From NCBI GenBank assembly GCA_001598975.1, contig BBXU01001762.1, forward strand, positions 1-14,140: 14,140 nucleotides of DNA, read 5' to 3'. The position numbers and the translations under genes are program-made. The notes under the pieces are model-generated. The model searched no databases. It saw only the letters and a program-made list of their open reading frames with translations, and was not told the DNA's origin. Positions 9,869 to 14,140 of the stretch are shown in pieces. How positions within the stretch are numbered: position 1 is the first letter of the stretch; each line of letters begins with the position of its first letter. Source of the stretch: Parachlorella kessleri. Taxonomy: Eukaryota > Chlorophyta > Trebouxiophyceae > Chlorellales > Chlorellaceae.

Positions 9869-11902
9869 ATGGCAACCAGGCATGCACTGCAGGATGCTAT
9901 CGACTACATTGACGCCTTCATAGCCAAGCTGGAGAATGGGGCACTAATCTCCTCAGGTGTGTGATGACTGCTGCCTTGATTACTGGCCTCCGCTAGCACT
10001 CAACCCGTCCCTCCCAGCAAGCCTAGTTGTACGCTCTTGGCAACCAGGGCGCCAGCCACACTTTACTGTTCGGCCTGCCAACACCTCTTCACACTGTCCA
10101 CCCCTCCCCCAGGGCCTACCCAGCAGCCAGGAGAGAAGACGCCTGCAGCCGCCCCCCAGCCGCCTGAGCCAGCCCCACAGCCAGCCAAGCAGCCGCCGCC
10201 CAGCTCAGAGGGCAAGAAGAAAGCAAAGCCTGCCAAGGCAGCCAAGGCGGCACCGGCCGCTGAACCAGCGGCCGCCTCTGCGGCAAGCCCTGAGGAGGAG
10301 CTGTTAGGCAAGGCACAGCTTGTGGTGAGAGGAGGCTCCGTCAAGCGGTTCTGCCTGCCTTCATGCAGTTGCAAGGCTGTGCTGCGTTCCTTTCGTGTTG
10401 GTGCCAAGGCCTGGGATAGGTTGGCTGCCTGCTGTTGTGCTAGCTGCATCAGAAACGGCAGACACTCGCTCAGTAGTGTGATGTGGCAGCAAGACCGGGT
10501 TGCGGTGTAGGTGCATAGTATGGTACGGATTGGATTTACCTGGGAGAGGGAGGCGGGAAAAGTTGGTGCAGTTGGGCACTCCCTGCCAGCTAGGCTCATA
10601 CGCATGCTGTGTGCTCCTTGCAGGTGGCCAGGGTGGTGAGCGTGCAGCCGCACCCCAACAGCAACAAGCTGTACATATGCAAGGTTGACGCGGGAGAAGG
10701 CAAGGAGCGACAGGTGCGTAGCCGCGCAGCGCAGCATGTGGCTGCGTCGCGGCAGGCTTTCGCGTCCAGTCTCCTCCTCAGGCGGCAGGCAGGCGGGGTG
10801 GAAGTCAGGGTGACATGCGGGGGAATTGCGGGCAGCCTGGGCACTACCTGCAGCACGCCGTCCCAGATCACGATGCCAAGCCACGGGAGTGCGATACCTC
10901 GTGCAGGGACGCGGAGGCTGCCTGTCCCTTCACCAGGTGCTGCTTGTGCTGCATGGGGCGGGGCTGCAGAATGAAGGTCCCGCCAGCGGCGCCGCAAGGC
11001 TTGCCAGCGTTGGGTTGGATCTTGAGATGCCTAGCACCCACACCCCTGCTGTCCCTCTTGCCGCCCTGGGTGCTGCAGGTGGTGGCGGGGCTGCAGAGGC
11101 ACGTGCCGGCCGGCGAGCTGGAGGGCTCCCTGGTGGTGACCGTGCTCAATCTCAAGGCCGCCAAGCTGGCTGGGGAGCTGTCAGAGGCCATGATCCTGGC
11201 CGCCTCGGTGCACCAGGTGTGGCGGGGAAGGCTAGCTAGACGTGTCTGGGGTCCGGGTCGGCTGGGTCCTTCGGCCAGGGCCAGATATGGATTTCAAGTG
11301 ATTTCTTACCAAAAAGAACTTGGATATGCAAAAAAAAGTGATATCTTGCCGCGAAAGTGATTTCTTACCAATAGGGCTTTAATTAACACGGCCGCCATGG
11401 AGGGTGGATTGCGTGAGGGCCGAGCAGTGCAACCCACCCAGGCCGCCACAGTTCAAACACCGTGAGCGGCAGTTAGGGGTGCATGTCAGGTGTGCCACTG
11501 TGTATCAGTGTCAGCTTCACACACAAACACCCCTGACTGACCCGCAGCATTGCGCAGGCCTCGTGAGTGATGGTGTGTTTGCACCCATGGCCAGCTGAGC
11601 TTTGCCTGCTGCTCGGGATTGACCCACTCGTGACTGCCACTCTTCCCTCCCCCGCGCAGGGGGACACTGAGCTTGTGCGGGTGCTGCGGCCAGCCGAGGG
11701 CGCCGAGCCTGGGCAGCCGGTGTTTGTAGAGGGGGCCACGCCGCCCTCTGAGTTCCCCAAGGTCTGCAAGCAGTGGAGCAAGGTTGTGGAGGGGCTGGCT
11801 GTGAAGGCCAACAGGGCCTCTTTCTCTGGGCGGGTGCTGGCCAGCACTGCTGGGCAGGTGGCGGTGGCTGAGGACATGCCCGAGGGGGCGGGCATTCACT
11901 AA
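9869..11902 (+). CDS. EMAP II/AIMP1-like tRNA-binding domain protein, 5 coding exons, 256 aa
   Basis: Exons 9869-9956, 10113-10324, 10624-10713, 11079-11216 and 11660-11902; all introns are GT-AG and phases agree (1, 0, 0, 0). The protein starts MATRHALQDAIDYIDAF, a short helical head (1-29). A Pro/Ala/Lys-rich linker follows (31-90, with GKKKAKPAKAAKAA), resembling the basic linkers that help bind tRNA in Arc1p and AIMP1. The C-terminal OB-fold tRNA-binding domain covers about 97-256: VARVVSVQPHPNSNKLYICK (101-120), VVAGLQRHVP (131-140), VTVLNLKAAKL with SEAMILAAS (about 149-173), RVLRPAEGAEPGQPVFVEG, then an EMAP II-type extension ending EDMPEGAGIH, like the AIMP1 end '..SNSGIK'. The known role of the family is to hold tRNA and assist aminoacyl-tRNA synthetases in the cytosol. 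The glutathione-transferase-like head of Arc1p is absent. It could also descend from a MetRS or TyrRS C-terminal appendix, but no catalytic synthetase part is nearby. Confidence 0.92.
11296..11369. repeat. Three copies of a 15-bp AT-rich unit inside intron 4 of the tRNA-binding protein gene
   Basis: AAGTGATTTCTTACC occurs at 11296-11310 and 11355-11369, with a diverged copy AAGTGATATCTTGCC at 11336-11350. The stretch from about 11285 to 11388 is AT-rich and includes a 7-A run, standing out from the GC-rich intron around it. Read on the minus strand, each unit carries GGTAAGAAA (GGCAAGATA in the diverged copy), which resembles a 5' splice site. It may be a small minisatellite or the remnant of an inserted element. 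No terminal repeats or target duplication could be defined. Confidence 0.6.
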
Positions 11903-12157
11903 GCCGCAGAGTGTGTTTGGGGGTACTGGGGCCCAGTCTGGGGGGTTGCAGGCTCTTGGCTAACCCACATCTTACGGGGGTTTCTTTCAAGCTTGGGAGT
12001 GGTTACACTGTAGTTTCCATGTATTTTGGGCTGGGAAGGCGCTGGCTCCTGGACTGTAGGCCTATAGGGGACCCCTTTGGTGCAGAGCTCGACTTGGCCG
12101 AGACAGGCAGGGTTGCTGGGGCTTTGCAGCAGTAGAGGCCAGAAAATCCCTCACCAA

Positions 12158-12163
12158 TATAAG
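12158..12163 (+). promoter_or_regulatory. Possible TATA box of the three-exon gene
   Basis: CCAATATAAG at 12154-12163 combines a CCAAT and a TATAAG. Transcription from it would start near 12190 and include the ATG at 12197, the upstream ATGs at 12379 and 12414 and the chosen ATG at 12488. Motif only. Confidence 0.25.
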
Positions 12164-12207
12164 AAAAAAAGGCTGGTAAACCCATAGCAGAGCCAAATGA
12201 GCTCGCG

Positions 12208-12212
12208 TGTAA
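12208..12212 (+). terminator. Possible TGTAA poly(A) signal of the tRNA-binding protein gene
   Basis: First plus-strand TGTAA after the stop at 11902, 306 nt downstream, a typical chlorophyte 3' UTR length. A second copy is at 12386-12390. If the downstream gene starts at the TATA-like element at 12158, the two transcripts would overlap slightly. Confidence 0.35.
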
Positions 12213-12370
12213 TGGCGGCTTCTGCCCAGGCACACTTTGCCCAGCCGTCTCAGCATTCCCCCTTTCCTCCACATGGTGCTTGCAAACCCGAACCGGGGCC
12301 GCGTGGACTCAAACACCCACAACCGTTTCCTGGTTGTTCTGTGAGGGGTCTCTTATTGTCTTCTCAGCGT

Positions 12371-12430
12371 TTGCCACCATGGAGCTGTAAACCCCGGCGT
12401 TGCACTTGCAACCATGGCGCTGCACCCCCA
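12371..12430 (+). repeat. Imperfect 25-bp duplication carrying two upstream ATGs
   Basis: The segment beginning TTGCCACCATGGAGCTG at 12371-12395 recurs as TTGCAACCATGGCGCTG at 12406-12430, about 20 of 25 bases identical, period 35. Each copy places an ATG in a good initiation context (ACCATGG). The first opens a three-codon frame (12379-12390). The second opens a 54-codon frame (12414-12578) overlapping the chosen start at 12488 in another frame. Confidence 0.5.
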
Positions 12431-12487
12431 GCCCTCTCCTCCCAACTCCAGCAGCTCAGAAAACTCCCCTGTCGTTCAAAACCCAAC

Positions 12488-13384
12488 ATGGACACTAGCA
12501 GCGCTACAAGACCCCTTGCCAACGAGGCCCTGGGTTGCGGGCATTGCCTCGCTTGCAAGGCCACTTCCACCTACATGAGCGCAGCGGCTCAGAGGTAAGC
12601 TCTATCACTACCTGCCTGCTATTGGGTTGTCTCTTGCTGCCGCGGCTAGGTGGGGTAGGTTTGAGAAAGCTGAGTGCCTGTCGCATGCGGTTTCTGCAGA
12701 TCGACGCCCGGCTCGGCATTCTTGGGAGAGTTTCATGAGTGGTTTGGGCCCTACAAGACTCCGACGTTATACTTTCTCATCCACGGGCGAAGGCTGCAGC
12801 ACGCGGCTGTGACGCATGCGAGGTATGAGAATCTGGCTTGGAGCAACGTGCTGGCAAAGCTTTTGGCTTGTCTGTTTGGCTTATCACTTGTTGTTGCAAA
12901 TAGTATTGCTCATGTCTAGCTGTTTCTGCCTGAAGTCTACCGAAAACAGCTTTGCGTCCCCCCTGGGCAAGCCACCCAGCTGGCGCTGCAATATGAACGA
13001 GTGCCTCCTTAGAGCTTTCGGTTCGGTCAGTCTAATACTTACTTTTCGCTGTCCCCTGTTTGGTGGTGCAGGGACCCCAAGGTCTGGCGCGAAAGCAGCA
13101 GCGAGGCCCCAGTGCCTTCTGCGCTGCGTGCGCAGCGCGCTCTGCCCAGCCTGGCAGTCAAACTGCCGCGGGCGGCCACCAATATCAGCCCGGACGACAC
13201 TATCAAGTGGACCGGCACTGTGCGGCTGCAGCTGACGCCAGGCAAGGCCCCCACAAGGGCCCCTGGCGGCAGCGCATTGGCCTCGCCGGCCTCGGTTCTA
13301 CCCCAGCCCGACTCGGCAGTGCCGCAGCCGGCAACGGCAGGCGGTGGGGTAGAACAGGCTTGGAAGCGCCAGCGCATAGCCTGA
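12488..13384 (+). CDS. Unrecognised protein, 3 coding exons, 180 aa (start uncertain)
   Basis: Exons 12488-12594, 12700-12822 and 13072-13384; introns 12595-12699 (GTAAGC...CTGCAG) and 12823-13071 (GTATGA...GTGCAG), both phase 2 on both sides, ending in TGA at 13382. I do not recognise a family. Visible features: a cysteine cluster, CGHCLAC, in exon 1 (residues 18-24) that could bind a metal; an aromatic, hydrophobic middle, EFHEWFGPYKTPTLYFLIHG (about 45-64); then THARDPKVWRE; a Thr/Arg-containing stretch with DDTIKWTGTVRLQL (117-130); an Ala/Pro/Ser-rich tail; and the basic end WKRQRIA. The start is the weakest point. The frame is open upstream to an ATG at 12197, and an acceptor-like site ends at 12367, so the N-terminus could be longer and hold more cysteines (CKPRRCTCNHG). 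The phase agreement of three exons and the strong splice sites argue that it is real. Confidence 0.5.
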
Positions 13385-13494
13385 AATGCATGGATTCAGC
13401 TGGCAATGACTTGGTGTATCAGTAGTTCTCAGCCAGGGGGAGCTGCAAGCGACCCCGGCTGTTGTAGGTTGCAGTCCCACACCAAGAAACTCAC

Positions 13495-13804
13495 CCTGAG
13501 TTGGCGGCTGTTGTGATTTCATCCATAATGTACCATTAGGCTGCGTACCCTGCATTGTTTCCTGATAACCGGGGTTGGCAAGGGCGCCAGCCCCGCTTTG
13601 TAGACTATTCTTCGTATGACCACCATCTGCAGCTGCTGTTTTTCTGCCTGCCATGATCCTGCTAGCCAGTGCCTTCATGCATTGTACGTACCCCTTGCCT
13701 ACCAGGCTTGTTTCAATGAATTGTTCTGCCGAAGCAATTTGTTTGGGCTTTGTCAGGCTTGCCCTGGACGATGATTTTTGCTTGGCAGGTGGCTTGCTCC
13801 ACAT
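13495..13804 (-). CDS. Possible minus-strand coding exon (doubtful)
   Basis: The minus strand has a frame free of stops from about 13943 to 13298. Its first ATG is at 13804 (MWSKPPAKQKSSS) and a GTGAGT donor begins at 13494 after ...PPTQG, so an exon 13495-13804 of about 103 codons can be drawn. The product would be basic and Lys/Ser/Ala-rich, with no family I recognise. Against it: codons end in A or T far more than in the three secure genes, the next exons would have to lie opposite the three-exon gene, and the region is also a good 3' UTR for that gene. Confidence 0.2.
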
Positions 13805-13843
13805 TTTTATGGTTTCCAGATGTTGCGAGGAAGGACGTTTATG

Positions 13844-13848
13844 TGTAA
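13844..13848 (+). terminator. Possible TGTAA poly(A) signal of the three-exon gene
   Basis: First plus-strand TGTAA (in ATGTGTAATCC) after the stop at 13384, 459 nt downstream. Consistent with green-algal 3' UTR length; motif evidence only. Confidence 0.35.
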
Positions 13849-14140
13849 TCCAACTTGTGGTTGCAAAGAAGGTGGGACTGTCACAAGGAGTCCTCTTAGT
13901 AGCGATGACAGGATCTGTCAGTGCAGTTCGCCCCTACTTTTTGCACGTACCTGCCACCATACGATAGCAGGGTGTAGAGCATAACTGCATTGCCCCTGTC
14001 ACCACTGTTCGCCTTCAAGTCTGTCCGCACGACCAGCCACCCTGACTAAATAGCTGGGTGTAGTACAAAGATTTCACAGTTGTATGTGGCTGTCAGAAGG
14101 CTGATCAAGGCTCATGAGTGATGACAGGAACTAGTGTAGC

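Larger units (their letters stand above)
11903..12487 (+). other. Intergenic: 3' UTR of the tRNA-binding gene and 5' region of the next gene
   Basis: This 585-nt stretch should hold the 3' UTR of the upstream gene (first TGTAA at 12208-12212) and the promoter or 5' UTR of the downstream gene. A CCAAT followed by TATAAG sits at 12154-12163. An acceptor-like polypyrimidine tract, TCTCTTATTGTCTTCTCAG, ends at 12367, so an unseen 5' exon of the downstream gene may lie here. In the frame of that gene the reading frame is open back to a TAG at 12185-12187, with an in-frame ATG at 12197 that could be an alternative start adding 97 codons. Confidence 0.5.
13385..14140. other. 3' flank of the three-exon gene, less GC-rich
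   Basis: This 756-nt stretch is nearer to even base composition than the genes to its left, as expected for 3' UTR and intergenic DNA. The first plus-strand TGTAA after the stop is at 13844-13848, giving a possible 3' UTR of about 0.48 kb. The only other feature of note is the long open frame on the minus strand, listed separately. Nothing was seen in the last 150 bases. Confidence 0.5.

Noticed and set aside
10063..10884. Minus-strand open frame of 273 codons
   Set aside because: It lies opposite exons and introns of the tRNA-binding protein gene, shows no family resemblance and is explained by GC-rich coding DNA read backwards.
11473..11990. Overlapping minus-strand open frames of 137-157 codons
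   Set aside because: Antisense to the last exon of the tRNA-binding protein gene, whose EMAP II-like sequence is clear.
12197..12487. In-frame N-terminal extension of 97 codons for the three-exon gene
   Set aside because: Not adopted as the main model because an acceptor-like site ends at 12367 and TGTAA for the upstream gene lies inside it. Kept as an alternative in the feature text.

Overview
The window looks like nuclear DNA of a green alga (Chlorophyta, probably a core chlorophyte). It is GC-rich, and the genes are broken into many short exons by introns of about 105-490 nt with clean GT-AG borders. The proteins carry long Ala/Gly/Gln/Ser/Pro-rich low-complexity stretches. The first TGTAA (the usual chlorophyte poly(A) signal) lies 306-757 nt after each stop codon. 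The two best conserved families (a plant-type DUF506 protein and a DUF726/TMCO4 hydrolase) fit the green lineage. The species cannot be named from the sequence alone. No tRNA, rRNA, CRISPR array, organellar gene or intact transposon was seen.

Layout. (1) Positions 84-1246, minus strand: the first three coding exons of a DUF506 (PD-(D/E)XK-like, PF04720) gene that runs off the left edge. (2) 1247-2840: non-coding, probably the DUF506 promoter plus the 3' UTR of the next gene, with small direct repeats. (3) 2841-9700, minus strand: one large gene reconstructed here as 11 coding exons, 1185 codons plus stop, for a DUF726/TMCO4-type membrane-associated alpha/beta hydrolase. All ten splice junctions agree in phase and the homology is continuous across them. 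(4) 9701-9868: a 168-nt divergent promoter region. (5) 9869-11902, plus strand: five coding exons, 256 aa, for an EMAP II/AIMP1-like tRNA-binding protein. (6) 12488-13384, plus strand: a three-exon gene of 180 aa that I do not recognise and whose 5' end is uncertain. (7) 13385-14140: 3' flank, with a long minus-strand open frame that may or may not be a gene.

Working together. This is ordinary eukaryotic gene order, not an operon. The only close regulatory relationship visible is the head-to-head pair of the TMCO4-like gene and the tRNA-binding protein gene. No new defence, mobile or biosynthetic system was found. The points most worth checking are the unrecognised three-exon gene with short upstream reading frames over its start, the minus-strand open frame beyond it, the heavily expanded TMCO4-like protein with a GC-AG intron, and an AT-rich repeat island inside an intron.
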